A stretch of DNA of 64,000 nt from Actinomycetes bacterium (lineage in GTDB: Bacteria; Actinomycetota; Actinomycetes; Propionibacteriales; Nocardioidaceae): NCBI GenBank assembly GCA_023460975.1, contig JAEWOG010000053.1, positions 8,429-72,428 on the forward strand, written 5' to 3'. Both the position numbers and the translations under genes were made by a program. The notes beneath the pieces are model-generated. The model was not told the origin of the DNA. It searched no databases and worked only from the letters and a program-made list of their open reading frames with translations. Below, one piece after another: positions 18,952 to 28,420 of the stretch (position 1 is its first letter; each line of letters starts with the position of its first letter).

Positions 18952-20219
18952 AATGAGGCCCCCGCGCCCGTGGCCCTCAGGCTCGTCGCGGGGCGCGCCG
19001 CTCGGGCTCGTTCCATCCACACGTGCACCATGCCGGCGATGGCGATGCCAACCACGGTGACCACGCCGCCGCCGATCAGGGTCCACCGGGCGCCGAAGGT
19101 CTCCCCGATCCAGCCGATGAGCGGGGACCCGATCGGGGTGCCGCCCATGAAGACCATGAGGTAGAACGCCATCACCCGCCCCCGTACGGCCGGGGCGACG
19201 TTGAGCTGCATGAACATGTTGGCGCTGGTGATCAGGGTCAGGGCCGACAGGCCGAGCACCGGGGTCAGCAGGGCGAAGGAGACATAGTCCGGCATCAGGC
19301 CGCTCAGGGTCACGACCACGCCGAACACCAGACCGGCGCCGATGACCAGGCGCAGGCGTACGACCTCGCGGCGCGCCGCCAGCAGGGACCCGGTGAGGGA
19401 TCCGACGGCGAGGAAGGTGCCGAGGATGCCGTACTCGCTGGCGCCCTTGTCGAAGACCTCGGTGGCCATCAGGGCCGAGGTCATCTGGAAGTTGAGGCCG
19501 AAGGTCCCCGCCACGAACACCGCCGCGAGCACCACGAGGAGTTCCGGCCTCGCCCGCAGGTAGCTGAAGCCCTCGCGGAGCGCGCCCGGCTCGCGCCCGC
19601 GCGGCTCGGGGCTGTCGAGCAGCGACTCGTCGAGGTGGCGCAGGGACCAGATCGGGGCGGCATAGCTGACCGCGTTGATGAGGATCACCCATCCCGTGGC
19701 GACGACGCCGCCGCCCAGCGCAGCGATCAGTACGCCCGCGAGGCCGGGCCCGACCAGGCGGGCCGCGTTGAAGGAGGCCGAATTGAGGCCCACCGCGTTG
19801 GTCAGGTCCGCGGGATCGACGAGTTCGGAGACGAAGGACTGGCGCGCGGGCGCATCGAACGCGGACGCGACACCCAGCAGGAGCGCGAGGACGTACACGT
19901 GCCAGACCTGCGCCGACCCGGTGATGGCGAGGATGCCCAGCACACCCGCGGGCAAGGCCATGCCGAGGTTGGTCAGCTGCAGGAGTCGATGCTTGGGCAT
20001 GCGGTCCGCCACCAGCCCGGCGATCGGGGTGAGGAGCAGGAAGGGCAGGAATTGCAGGCCCGTGGTGATGCCGAGCACCGTGCCCGACCCGGATGAGAGC
20101 GCGAGCACCAGCCAGTCCTGGGCCACCCGCTGCATCCACGTGCCTGTGTTGGACACGACGCCGCCGGCGGCGTACAGGCGGTAGTTCGGGTTGGCAAGGG
20201 ATCTGAAGGTGGGGCTCAC
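18948..20219 (-). CDS. MFS transporter, drug-efflux type
   Basis: A 423-aa major facilitator with about 12 hydrophobic segments; the loop after segment 2 reads VADRMPKHR, a motif-A variant. It resembles the enterobactin-exporter/MFS_3 type of actinobacterial efflux proteins. The GTG at 20219 is 8 nt after the stop of a MarR-family gene on the same strand, so the pair is probably a regulator and its pump. The substrate is unknown. Confidence 0.85.
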   Translation of the reverse strand: MSPTFRSLANPNYRLYAAGGVVSNTGTWMQRVAQDWLVLALSSGSGTVLGITTGLQFLPFLLLTPIAGLVADRMPKHRLLQLTNLGMALPAGVLGILAITGSAQVWHVYVLALLLGVASAFDAPARQSFVSELVDPADLTNAVGLNSASFNAARLVGPGLAGVLIAALGGGVVATGWVILINAVSYAAPIWSLRHLDESLLDSPEPRGREPGALREGFSYLRARPELLVVLAAVFVAGTFGLNFQMTSALMATEVFDKGASEYGILGTFLAVGSLTGSLLAARREVVRLRLVIGAGLVFGVVVTLSGLMPDYVSFALLTPVLGLSALTLITSANMFMQLNVAPAVRGRVMAFYLMVFMGGTPIGSPLIGWIGETFGARWTLIGGGVVTVVGIAIAGMVHVWMERARAARPATSLRATGAGASF

Positions 20220-20227
20220 GTGGTGGG

Positions 20228-20683
20228 TCAGTCTTCCTGCGCCAGTCGGGCCAGCAGCGGGATGGCGCGGCGCAGCGTCTCCCGTTCGTCATCGGTGAAG
20301 TCGGCCAGGCGGCGGGCCAGCCAGGCGTCGCGTCGTTCGCGGTCGCCCAGGAGCACGGCGCGGCCCAGCTCGGTCAGCGCAACCAGCGTGACGCGGCCGT
20401 CGGTCTCGTGCGGGCGGCGGGCGACGTACCCACCCTCCTCGAGGCACTTGACGGTGCGCGTCATCGAGGGTGGCTGCACGCGCTCCCACGCGGCAAGCTC
20501 GCCCAGGGTGAGCTCCCCGTGGCGCCACAGGCCCGCCAGGACGCCCATCTGCGAGATGGAGAGCTCGTTGTCGGGCTGCCGCTCCCCCGCCAGCCGCCGC
20601 CGCAACCGCATCACGGCGAGGCGCAGGTCGCCGACCAGGGCGGGCGCGACCCGATCGGCGGGCAGGTTCGTCGAAGCAGGCAT
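20228..20683 (-). CDS. MarR family transcriptional regulator
   Basis: A 151-aa winged-helix protein. The recognition region LTLGELAAWERVQPPSMTRT (about residues 56-75) and the wing DGRVTLVALTELGR are typical of MarR. It lies directly upstream of the MFS gene and probably represses the pair. A T/A-rich TTAGCCTAACTCATTA-like stretch at 20692-20702, just before the start, may hold its operator and promoter. Confidence 0.9.
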   Translation of the reverse strand: MPASTNLPADRVAPALVGDLRLAVMRLRRRLAGERQPDNELSISQMGVLAGLWRHGELTLGELAAWERVQPPSMTRTVKCLEEGGYVARRPHETDGRVTLVALTELGRAVLLGDRERRDAWLARRLADFTDDERETLRRAIPLLARLAQED

Positions 20684-20730
20684 GATGTTTAGCCTAACTC
20701 ATTACCTTTGCTAAGTATTCCCCCGGCTCG

Positions 20731-20912
20731 ACTGGGCGGGGGTTTCCTGCACGTTGTGCCCTTTGCAACGCGCACAACGTGACGGTTTCCCCGCCTGGGC
20801 GGGGAAGCTCCACTGGGAGGGGGTTCCCTGCACCTTGTGCCCTTTGCAACGCGCACAACGTGACGGTTTCCCCGCCTGAGCGGGGAAGCTCCACCGGGAG
20901 GGGGTTCCTGCA
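20731..20912. repeat. 81-bp tandem repeat, about 2.3 copies
   Basis: Units start at 20731, 20812 and 20893, exactly 81 bp apart; the third stops after about 20 bp. The two full copies differ at only a few positions. Each unit holds an inverted repeat GTTGTGC/GCACAAC and a hairpin TTCCCCGC-N4-GCGGGGAA. The period is a multiple of three and the minus strand is open across it, but nothing suggests translation. It fills the gap between the purine permease terminator and the MarR start. Confidence 0.85.
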
Positions 20913-20942
20913 GGGCGGAAATGAGCCCGGCGGCGGGAACGA

Positions 20943-20975
20943 CGAAGGCCCGCCCCGGAGTGGGGCGGGCCTTCG
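20943..20975 (-). terminator. Terminator of the purine permease gene
   Basis: A perfect 14-bp stem (20943-20956 with 20962-20975, 5-nt loop) lies 11 nt beyond the stop of the minus-strand permease gene. Confidence 0.75.
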
Positions 20976-20986
20976 AATGGCGTGGA

Positions 20987-22459
20987 TCAGGAGAGCCAGC
21001 CGCTGATCGGGGTGTAGGCGAAGTAGACGACGAACAGAGCCGCGACCACCCACATGAGCGGGTGGATCTCCTTGACCTTGCCCATGACGACCTTGATGAA
21101 CACGAAGGCCACGAAGCCCGCGCCGATACCGACCGAGATCGAGTACGCGAACGGCATGAGGACGATCGTCAGGAACGCCGGGATGGCGATCTCAGGGCTG
21201 CGCCAGTCGATCTCGGTGACCTGCTGCATCATCAGGAAGCCCACCAGGACCAGGGCCGGCACGGCAGCCTCCGACGGGATCGCCGAGACGAGCGGGGTCA
21301 GGAACACCGAGGCCAGGAACAGCAGGCCGGTCACGATCGACGCCAGACCCGTACGAGCACCCTCGCCGACGCCCGAGGCCGACTCGATGTAGGAGGTGTT
21401 CGAGGAGACGGCGGCGCCACCACCGGCGATCGCGGCGACCGAGTCGACGATCAGGATGCGCTGCGCGTTGGGCGGGGTGCCCTCCTCATCGTTGAGGCCA
21501 GCCTCCGCGCCGATGGCGGTCATGGTGCCCATGGTGTCGAAGAAGTCGGCCAGCAGCAGGGAGAAGACCAGCAGGAGTGCCGCGAGGAAGCCGCCGTGGA
21601 CGGTCGAGAACGCACCGAACAGGTCGACCTTGAACAGGGTGTCGAACGACGGCAGCCAGTCACCCTCGCCCAGCTTGGGGATGGTGAGCGCCCAGCCGCC
21701 GGGGTTGTCGGCGCCAGCGGCGCCCAGGCCCTTGACGGCCTCGATGATCACGGCCAGCACCGTCGTGACGACGATGGAGATCAGGATCGCGCCGCGCACC
21801 TTGCGCACCCACAGGGCGACCATCAGCAGCAGACCGACGCAGAAGACCAGGACCGGCCAGCCGGCCAAGTGCCCACCGACGCCCAGCTGGACCGGCACGG
21901 TGGTCATGAACTCGTCCGGGATGCGTGTGATGAAGCGAGCGTCGACGAAGCCGATGAGGGCGATGAAGAGGCCGATACCGACTGAGATGGCGACCTTCAG
22001 CTGCTGCGGGACCGCGTGGAAGACGGCCTTGCGGAACCCGGTGAAGACCAGGATCAGGATCACGATGCCCTCGAGGACCACGAGGCCCATCGCGGCCTCC
22101 CAGGTCGACTGGCGCGCGATCGAGTTGGCGACGAAGGCGTTCAGCCCCAGGCCGGTCGCCAACGCGAGCGGGAACTTGGCCCACGCGCCCATGAAGATCG
22201 TCAGCAGGCCCGCGACCAGCGCGGTGCCGGCGGCGATGGCCGGGAGGTTGGGGGCGTCGCCGCCGCCGAGGAACTTGCCCTCGCTGTCCTGCACGTAGCC
22301 GAGGATCAGCGGGTTGAGCACGATGATGTAGGCCATCGTGAGGAACGTGACGAGACCGCCTCGCACCTCCTGGCTGAGGGTCGAACCGCGCTGCGAGATC
22401 TGGAAGTACCGGTCAAGGCCGGACACGCTCTTGTCTGTCACGGGCCCTGAGTGTGTCAT
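20987..22459 (-). CDS. NCS2 family purine permease (AzgA-like)
   Basis: A 490-aa membrane protein with about 12-14 hydrophobic segments. The N-terminal ...TFLTMAYIIVLNP stretch and the central GFFDT-like DFFDTMGTM motif mark the adenine/guanine/hypoxanthine branch of nucleobase:cation symporters. The ATG at 22459 was chosen because the protein aligns from there; the longer frame adds 41 non-conserved residues. It probably imports a purine base with protons. No purine genes flank it. Confidence 0.88.
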   Translation of the reverse strand: MTHSGPVTDKSVSGLDRYFQISQRGSTLSQEVRGGLVTFLTMAYIIVLNPLILGYVQDSEGKFLGGGDAPNLPAIAAGTALVAGLLTIFMGAWAKFPLALATGLGLNAFVANSIARQSTWEAAMGLVVLEGIVILILVFTGFRKAVFHAVPQQLKVAISVGIGLFIALIGFVDARFITRIPDEFMTTVPVQLGVGGHLAGWPVLVFCVGLLLMVALWVRKVRGAILISIVVTTVLAVIIEAVKGLGAAGADNPGGWALTIPKLGEGDWLPSFDTLFKVDLFGAFSTVHGGFLAALLLVFSLLLADFFDTMGTMTAIGAEAGLNDEEGTPPNAQRILIVDSVAAIAGGGAAVSSNTSYIESASGVGEGARTGLASIVTGLLFLASVFLTPLVSAIPSEAAVPALVLVGFLMMQQVTEIDWRSPEIAIPAFLTIVLMPFAYSISVGIGAGFVAFVFIKVVMGKVKEIHPLMWVVAALFVVYFAYTPISGWLS

Positions 22460-22543
22460 GCCGCAGGTCCCGTCGTCCCACCCAGTCTTGGATCGGTGTG
22501 CTAAGGACACGATCCGTGACCGAACCGTGACCTGACCACCCTG

Positions 22544-22549
22544 TAGCGT
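22544..22549 (+). promoter_or_regulatory. -10 box (TAGCGT) of leaderless DUF2530 gene
   Basis: TAGCGT ends 6 nt before the GTG at 22556. Confidence 0.6.
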
Positions 22550-22555
22550 GGCGGC

Positions 22556-22813
22556 GTGGAGCAGGAACAGCCGAAGAGCCATGACATCGGCAACCGGACC
22601 TACCTCATCGCCGAGGTCGAGCCGCTCGATGTCGACGGCGTACGCACGGTCGAGGTCGGCACGGGCCTGTGGTTCATCGCATTCGTCGCACTGCTGCCGT
22701 TCTACGACACGCTGCGCGACTCAGGACGTGCCTGGTGGCTGTGGGCCTGCCTGGCCGGCGTGGGGCTCGGCCTGTGCGGGATTGAGATCTGCCGGCGCAG
22801 GCGTCGGAGCTGA
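22556..22813 (+). CDS. DUF2530 small membrane protein
   Basis: An 85-aa protein with two hydrophobic segments (about residues 33-50 and 60-77) and a basic C-terminus RRRRRS. It matches the actinobacterial DUF2530 pattern, with VEVGTGLWFIAFVALLPF as the first membrane helix. The function is unknown. It is convergent with the DUF3027 gene, 6 nt away. Confidence 0.85.
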   Translation: MEQEQPKSHDIGNRTYLIAEVEPLDVDGVRTVEVGTGLWFIAFVALLPFYDTLRDSGRAWWLWACLAGVGLGLCGIEICRRRRRS

Positions 22814-22819
22814 GCGAAC

Positions 22820-23611
22820 TCAGAACTCCTCGAGGTCGTCCTCGCTGATCGTGTCGTGAACGTGGTCCGGCAGGGGCAGGGGCTGCTGCTTGCGTGCCAG
22901 CTTGACCTCGGAGTGCGCCCCACAACCGTGGTTGAGGGAGACGACCTTGCCGTCGTCGTTGGCGTTGCCGTTGCCGCAGACCCCGAAGGTCTCCGAGAGG
23001 CGGCCGCTCAGGCGTACGAGGAACCCACACGACCAGCAGCGGTCGGGAGCGCTCTTGGCCAGCGGCGCGTCGGGGCCGCCGTCACCGGCGTACCACCGCT
23101 CGGCAGCCATGTCGAGGCCCTCGGGCGAGAGCGTACGGACCCGGCCCAGTCCCAGGTCGCGCGCGACCTGGCGCACCTGAGCGCGGGCGTCCTTGCCGAG
23201 CGCGGCATCCAGCTCGTCGTCGCCGACCAGGTACGTCGGCACGAGGCGCGCGTCCTCGTCCTCGACGGGCAGCAGGTCGCCGGGCGACATGTCGCCGGGC
23301 TGGAGACGCTCCTTGTACGGCACCCAGTCCGGCGCCGTGACAGCGTCGGGGCCGGGCAGCAGGACGACCTCGTTGACGGTGGCGACCTTGACCCGCTTGG
23401 CGCGGGTGAGCGTCACCGACCAGGTCCAGCCGACATAGCCCGCACGCGTGCAGTCGAACAGGTGCACCACGCTGCGGTCGTCGATCGCGATGACGTCGAG
23501 GTGCTCCCCGACGTCCTCTCCGTCGGCGACCTCGAGCGCGGCCGTCCGCGCGACGTCGACCGCGTCCTTGAGGAAGGAGTCGGTCTTGCGCTGGGGCTGT
23601 GCGATGGCCAT
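22820..23611 (-). CDS. DUF3027 protein
   Basis: A 263-aa soluble protein of the actinobacterial DUF3027 family. The C-terminal part has a cysteine cluster (CWSCGF, VCGN, HGCGAH), which suggests a bound zinc. The ATG at 23611 is favoured because conservation begins at MAIAQPQRKTD. The adjacent DUF2530 and MFS neighbours are commonly found with it in actinobacteria, as far as I recall. The function is unknown. Confidence 0.85.
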   Translation of the reverse strand: MAIAQPQRKTDSFLKDAVDVARTAALEVADGEDVGEHLDVIAIDDRSVVHLFDCTRAGYVGWTWSVTLTRAKRVKVATVNEVVLLPGPDAVTAPDWVPYKERLQPGDMSPGDLLPVEDEDARLVPTYLVGDDELDAALGKDARAQVRQVARDLGLGRVRTLSPEGLDMAAERWYAGDGGPDAPLAKSAPDRCWSCGFLVRLSGRLSETFGVCGNGNANDDGKVVSLNHGCGAHSEVKLARKQQPLPLPDHVHDTISEDDLEEF

Positions 23612-23706
23612 CACGGTCAAAGTGTGACAAACGGACCCCCGCGCTGTCTCGTCGAGGTCCCGCGTCGCGCTCCGAGGTTGTCGCACGCACCGGGCATCAT
23701 GGGCCC

Positions 23707-25197
23707 ATGACCCACCTGCCCCCCGACGCCCATCGCGCCTCGGAGGAGCCCGCATCGGGCCGCTCGGAGGGCCTGCGGCGCGGCTTGGGCGGCGCTGGCA
23801 AGGGGATGCGCGCGACGGGGCGCGGGCTGGCCGGGCTGGGACGGGCGACGTCGCGGGCCGGCGGTGGTGCCGTACGCCTCGCCCGCCGCGCGGCGCGTGC
23901 CGAGGGAGCCGGGGACTCCGGCCTCTCGCGCCTCATCGAGCTGCACTCGGTCAATGCCGCCGCAGACGCCGCCGTGGCGATCTCGCTCGCCGGCACCCTG
24001 TTCTTCCAGGTGCCCACGGGTGAGGCGCGCGGGCAGGTGGCGCTGTTCCTGGGGCTGACGATGCTGCCCTTCGTGATCGTCGCGCCGCTGATCGGGCCGT
24101 TCCTCGACCGTTTCAGCCATGGCCGTCGGTGGGCGATAGGGGCGACGATGGCGGTGCGCGGCTTCCTGTGCTGGGTGTTGGCCCAGGCGGTCGCGACGGA
24201 GAGCCAGTGGCTGTTCCCCGCAGCCCTCGGCGTCCTCGTCTCGTCCAAGGCGTACGGCGTCACGCGGGCCGCCGCTGTCCCACGGCTGGTCCCCGACAAC
24301 CTCACTCTGGTCAAGTCGAATGCCCGCGTCTCACTGGCCGGCATCGTGGGGGCGTGCGTGTCTGCTCCCCTCGCCGGGCTCGCCTCTCTGGCCGGCCCCG
24401 AGTGGTCGCTGCGCTATGCCTTCGTGCTCTTCGTGGCTGCCACCGTGCTGGCCATCCTGCTGCCCGCACGCGTCGACTCCAGTCAGGGAGAGGGCGTCCT
24501 CGTCCTGCTTCCCTCCAGCGACGATCCTGACGCGACCCAGCCGATGCGGCAGGTCGACGCCGAGGAGGACGGGACGCAGGGTGCCGGCGACGCGCAGGCG
24601 GCACCCTCGCCCTCGCGCCGGTTGCGGGTGAACATGCCACGCAGCGTCCGCTTTGCCCTGCTCGCCAACTGCGGGCCGCGGTGGCTGTCGGGATTCCTGA
24701 CGATGTTCATGGCGTTCCTGCTGCGGGAAAACCCCGTGACGGGGTGGTCGCCGGAGATGCTGCTGGCCGTGGTCATCGGGGGCGCCGGGCTGGGCAACGC
24801 GCTCGGCATCGCCCTGGGCTCACTCGTACGCCGGATCAACCCCGCGGTGACCGTCGTCGTCGCGCTGTGCGCCGATGCCGCCATGGCGGCCCTGGGTGCG
24901 GCCTTCTACGGCGTCGCAACCCTCGTGGCGCTGGGGCTGACGGCGGGCATGGCTCAGGCGTTGGCCAAGCTGTCCCTGGACTCGACCATCCAGCACGACG
25001 TGCCTGAGCGAGTCCGTACGAGCGCCTTCGCGCTCTCGGACACCTGCCTGCAGCTCGCCTGGGTGCTGGGCGGGTTCGTCGGCATCGTCATGCCCCTGAT
25101 GCCGCGGCTTGGCCTCGGCATCGCGGCCGGCGTCCTCGCAGCCTGGGGCTTGTGGATGCTCGTGGGAGCCCGCCGCGCCGCAGCCCGCGCCGCGTGA
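23707..25197 (+). CDS. MFS transporter
   Basis: A 496-aa membrane protein. A basic, glycine-rich N-terminal tail of about 70 residues precedes about 12 hydrophobic helices, and a hydrophilic insert of about 60 residues (near residues 255-305) splits the two halves. The ATG at 23707 is 6 nt after CATCAT, a weak leaderless -10. It is divergent from the DUF3027 gene. The substrate is unknown. Confidence 0.85.
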   Translation: MTHLPPDAHRASEEPASGRSEGLRRGLGGAGKGMRATGRGLAGLGRATSRAGGGAVRLARRAARAEGAGDSGLSRLIELHSVNAAADAAVAISLAGTLFFQVPTGEARGQVALFLGLTMLPFVIVAPLIGPFLDRFSHGRRWAIGATMAVRGFLCWVLAQAVATESQWLFPAALGVLVSSKAYGVTRAAAVPRLVPDNLTLVKSNARVSLAGIVGACVSAPLAGLASLAGPEWSLRYAFVLFVAATVLAILLPARVDSSQGEGVLVLLPSSDDPDATQPMRQVDAEEDGTQGAGDAQAAPSPSRRLRVNMPRSVRFALLANCGPRWLSGFLTMFMAFLLRENPVTGWSPEMLLAVVIGGAGLGNALGIALGSLVRRINPAVTVVVALCADAAMAALGAAFYGVATLVALGLTAGMAQALAKLSLDSTIQHDVPERVRTSAFALSDTCLQLAWVLGGFVGIVMPLMPRLGLGIAAGVLAAWGLWMLVGARRAAARAA

Positions 25198-25203
25198 TCC
25201 GAC

Positions 25204-25599
25204 TCAGGCCTCAAGCGCCTCGGCGAGCGCACGCAACAGCTTGGCGGTGGGCTTGGCCGTACGAGCGTCCGGGTGGTGTCCGCGGCGGTAGGTCTCCTCG
25301 ACCCCGTCGAGCAGCTTGATGAGGTCGCCCACGATCACGACCATGTCCTCGGGGCGGCGGCGCGCGGCGTTGCGCTGGTTGCGCGAGACCGAGGCCGGGG
25401 CATCGAGGACACGCACCTGGAGCGCCTGCTCCCCGCGGCGCCCCTGCGCGATCCCGAACTCGACCCGCGTGCCCGGCTTGAGGGTGCTCACGCCTTCGGG
25501 CAGTGCGTCGGAGTGCACGTAGACATCGGGGCCGTCCGGCTGCGACAGGAAGCCGAATCCCTTGTCCGCGTCGTACCACTTCACCTTGCCACTGGGCAC
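25204..25599 (-). CDS. Cold-shock domain protein with C-terminal extension
   Basis: A 131-aa protein. The first 65 residues form a cold-shock OB fold with RNP-1-like KGFGFL and RNP-2-like DVYVHSDAL, which binds single-stranded RNA/DNA. The other half is an actinobacterial extension not found in CspA. GTG at 25599 follows GAGG; an alternative ATG lies at 25626. It converges on the MFS gene with a 6-nt gap. Confidence 0.88.
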   Translation of the reverse strand: MPSGKVKWYDADKGFGFLSQPDGPDVYVHSDALPEGVSTLKPGTRVEFGIAQGRRGEQALQVRVLDAPASVSRNQRNAARRRPEDMVVIVGDLIKLLDGVEETYRRGHHPDARTAKPTAKLLRALAEALEA

Positions 25600-25691
25600 G
25601 GCCTGACCTCGCTGTTCTCGCACCATCCCGCGACCTCCGCGGGCGCGGTCAGGATAGGCCACGACCCGCCGGGGCGGCACGGGGATTGTGG

Positions 25692-27008
25692 TCAGGGCTC
25701 GCGGGTCAGGCTCATCGCGCGGTCACCGAACATGACCTTGTCGCCGTCGCGCAGCGTGGTCGCCTTGCCCGCTGTGAGCTGGCGGCCCGCTCCTTGGCGG
25801 ATCAGGACGGTGCCGTTCGTCGAGCCGCGGTCGACCACCACGATCACGCCATCGGCCGCGGGGCCGAACTGGGCGTGGGTCTTGGACACCGACATCTCCG
25901 GCGAGCGCAGTGGCACCAGGTGGTGGACCTGTTCGCCCGGGCGCGGCTCGGGACGTCGCCCGACGAGGACGAGTCCCTCGACCACGAAGGACTGCCCGTC
26001 GTCGAAGGTGGCGCGCCACCGCGTCGCGGGCGCGGGCGGCTGCCAGGCGGCCGCGGGAGACGGGGCAGGCTGGGCTGCGGGCGGAGCCGAATGAGACGGC
26101 GAGGAGGCTCCCCAGCCCGCGCTGCCCGCAGCGGCGGATGCTCGATGAGCCGGCGGCGGGGGCACGGGAGCCGGGTGGGCGGGCGCTCGATGCGCAGGCT
26201 GCGCGGGTGCCGGGTGCGCGTGCGCAGTGTGCGCGGGTGCCGGCTGCACGGGCGCAGGCGGGGCCGGCTGGACGGGTGCCGGCGGGGTGGGTGCAGGCGG
26301 GATGGATGCAGGAGGGGCAGACGCTGCGTGCCGCGGAGCCGCCGGAGCCGGCAGATCCGGAAGTGGCGCGGACGGGTTGCTGGGCCGCGTCAGGTCCTTG
26401 GGAAGCGGCTGACGCCGCATCGAGTGCTCGGAGTCACGGTCGGTGACCGCGGACATGGGAGCCCGGACGGCCGGGGCTGGGATGAGGCGCATCGCGGTCA
26501 GGTTGACCACGTGCCGCGGCCCCTGCTCGCCGTCCGCCGCCTCGTCGATCCGTACGGGGCGCACGTCGACGACCCGCGTCCCGGCGAGCGCGTCGTGCCA
26601 GCCGCGCCGGTCACCGGAGTCGTCGGCCGCCGCGGTCCAGGCCAGCGCAGCACCACCGAACCCGAACGTCGGCACCCCACTGATGCCCAGCACCAGCTGG
26701 CGCAGCAGCGCGGACCCCACCCCGGGAGGACCGGCCCCGTCGTTCTTGACCACCCTCAGGCCGCACAGTGCCTTGCCGGGGGTCACGCCGGCAGCCCCGG
26801 TCGAGATGGCCAGCACGAGCCAGCACGCCGCGAGCAGGCCCAGGGCACACCCGACCGCGAGCAGACGGTTCTCCCCGTCGGTCGCAACCCACAGCCCGAC
26901 GCCCAGGGCGATCGCGGCGCCCCACGCCACCAAACGGTCGAACGCGTACGCGTAGAAGCGGCGGTCGAGCTCGGCAGGTCGCGTCGAGGGCGCGGCGGGC
27001 GGCGTCAC
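25692..27008 (-). CDS. RDD-FHA membrane protein
   Basis: A 438-aa protein. The N-terminal RDD domain (about residues 15-155) contains membrane helices, a Pro/Ala-rich linker with repeated PAPVQPAP-like units spans about 210-330, and a C-terminal FHA domain binds phosphothreonine (VSKTHAQF and RGSTNGTVL). It follows an FHA gene by 41 nt in the PP2C-FHA-RDD/FHA operon. It probably docks a phosphorylated partner at the membrane; the kinase is not in this window. Confidence 0.88.
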   Translation of the reverse strand: MTPPAAPSTRPAELDRRFYAYAFDRLVAWGAAIALGVGLWVATDGENRLLAVGCALGLLAACWLVLAISTGAAGVTPGKALCGLRVVKNDGAGPPGVGSALLRQLVLGISGVPTFGFGGAALAWTAAADDSGDRRGWHDALAGTRVVDVRPVRIDEAADGEQGPRHVVNLTAMRLIPAPAVRAPMSAVTDRDSEHSMRRQPLPKDLTRPSNPSAPLPDLPAPAAPRHAASAPPASIPPAPTPPAPVQPAPPAPVQPAPAHTAHAHPAPAQPAHRAPAHPAPVPPPPAHRASAAAGSAGWGASSPSHSAPPAAQPAPSPAAAWQPPAPATRWRATFDDGQSFVVEGLVLVGRRPEPRPGEQVHHLVPLRSPEMSVSKTHAQFGPAADGVIVVVDRGSTNGTVLIRQGAGRQLTAGKATTLRDGDKVMFGDRAMSLTREP

Positions 27009-27049
27009 GGGTGGGGAACCTCGCAGTCAGGCGGTGCGTCGGGGCACGG

Positions 27050-28420
27050 TCAGGGATTCGTCGTCTGGATGGTGACCCCGTCCCCGAGGTCGAGGATGGC
27101 GCCGGGAATGAGCGCCACGGCAATGCCGGGTTGCAGGTCTTCGGGCGGAAGACCCGGCTGCACCAGCACGGTGCCGTTCGTGGACCCGAGATCGGTGACC
27201 ACGGCCATGCCGTGGTCGACTCCGGTTCCGGGACGGATCTCGAGGTGGGTCGAGGAGATTTCCTGGTTGGGGCTGGTGACCGAGACCAGGTGGGGCATGT
27301 CCTCCGACGCGAACCGTCGCGCCTCAGGGGCGCGGCCCACGAGGATGACGCGGTCCACCGCCACCACGTCCGAGGTGGAGAACACGAGGGTGGCGACGGG
27401 CTTGACGAGCACCTGCGACGGGCGGGCGTCCTCCGCCGGCTCCTCCGGGGCCGGGACCTGCGGCACGCCGATGATCGTGTCCTCGGGGTCCTCGGTCGGG
27501 AACTCGAAGCCCGGGGGCGGGCCGGTGACCCCGAACGTCGGGGTCGCGGGCGGACTCGGCGGCGTCGGAGCCACGGGCGGCGGCACCGGGGCGGGGAATC
27601 CGCCCCCTGCCGGAGGGCCCCAGGAGGGCAGCGGGCTGGCAGCGGGCGGCACGGGTGCCTCGGCGACCTCGGGCTCCGGCTGGACTGCGGGCTCCGGCTG
27701 GACTGCGGCCTCGGGCGCCTGCTCGGCCTCGACCTCGAGGGGGTGGGGCTCCGGCACCGCTGCGGGCTCCGGCTCGACCTCCGCCTCCGGCACCTGCTCG
27801 ACCTCTGGCTCGCTCTCGGGCTCCGGTTCGGCCGCCGGGGACGCCTCTTCCTCGGAGGTCTGGGCGGCGGGCGTCTCAGCGCCCAGTGCTTCAGCGTCCA
27901 GTGTCTCGGCGTCCAGCGTCCGCATCACGGGGGCGTCGGAGTCCGAGTCTGAGGACTGCCCGGACTCCGTGGACTCCTCGGGAGCAGCGGCGGGCTCCAC
28001 GGGCTCGCCGAACTCCACCAGACCCGCGGGCACCACGCCCGCGGCCAGGGCCACGACCTCGCCCGAGACGTCGCCCAGTCGTACGGAGCCGCCGTTGACG
28101 CCCTCGACGTGGGCCTCGGTCCACACGTGTCCGCTGGTTGCGGCGACGGTGTGCACGTCCTCGGCACGCAGCACGACCTCGACCGGGCCACGGACGACCA
28201 CGCGCGTGGTCGGCCCGTGCTCGACGAGAACGAAACCGGGCAGGTCCGCGACACCGCGGGTGAGGAGCTGGTCGAGCACGGCGTTGGCTGTCCCGGCGGA
28301 CTCGGCGACCTCCCACAGTCCCGGGACCAGGTCGCGGGCCGCACGCGGCACCGCGACGGTCACGCGCGGTCCGAGGATGGTGTACCAGTCCCCCGGAGTG
28401 ATCTTCCTCGTCACGCTCAC
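27050..28420 (-). CDS. FHA domain protein with acidic linker
   Basis: A 456-aa protein. The N-terminal domain of about 135 residues is unrecognised, a Glu/Pro/Ala-rich acidic linker (about 140-330) follows, and a C-terminal FHA domain (ISSTHLEI and LGSTNGTVL) binds phosphothreonine peptides. The GTG start overlaps the stop of the PP2C phosphatase gene by 4 nt (GTGA), so the two are translated together. It is a likely scaffold or readout in Ser/Thr phosphorylation signalling. Confidence 0.88.
   Translation of the reverse strand: MSVTRKITPGDWYTILGPRVTVAVPRAARDLVPGLWEVAESAGTANAVLDQLLTRGVADLPGFVLVEHGPTTRVVVRGPVEVVLRAEDVHTVAATSGHVWTEAHVEGVNGGSVRLGDVSGEVVALAAGVVPAGLVEFGEPVEPAAAPEESTESGQSSDSDSDAPVMRTLDAETLDAEALGAETPAAQTSEEEASPAAEPEPESEPEVEQVPEAEVEPEPAAVPEPHPLEVEAEQAPEAAVQPEPAVQPEPEVAEAPVPPAASPLPSWGPPAGGGFPAPVPPPVAPTPPSPPATPTFGVTGPPPGFEFPTEDPEDTIIGVPQVPAPEEPAEDARPSQVLVKPVATLVFSTSDVVAVDRVILVGRAPEARRFASEDMPHLVSVTSPNQEISSTHLEIRPGTGVDHGMAVVTDLGSTNGTVLVQPGLPPEDLQPGIAVALIPGAILDLGDGVTIQTTNP

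Noticed and set aside
20785..20892. CRISPR-like repeat (GGTTTCCCCGCC...GGGGAAG twice)
   Set aside because: The two copies are 81 bp apart and the sequence between them is also repeated, so there are no unique spacers; no cas genes are nearby.
20694..21053. Repeat-containing peptide with 27-residue units on the minus strand
   Set aside because: It exists only because the repeat period is a multiple of three; no ribosome-binding site or start context supports it, and it overlaps the permease terminator.
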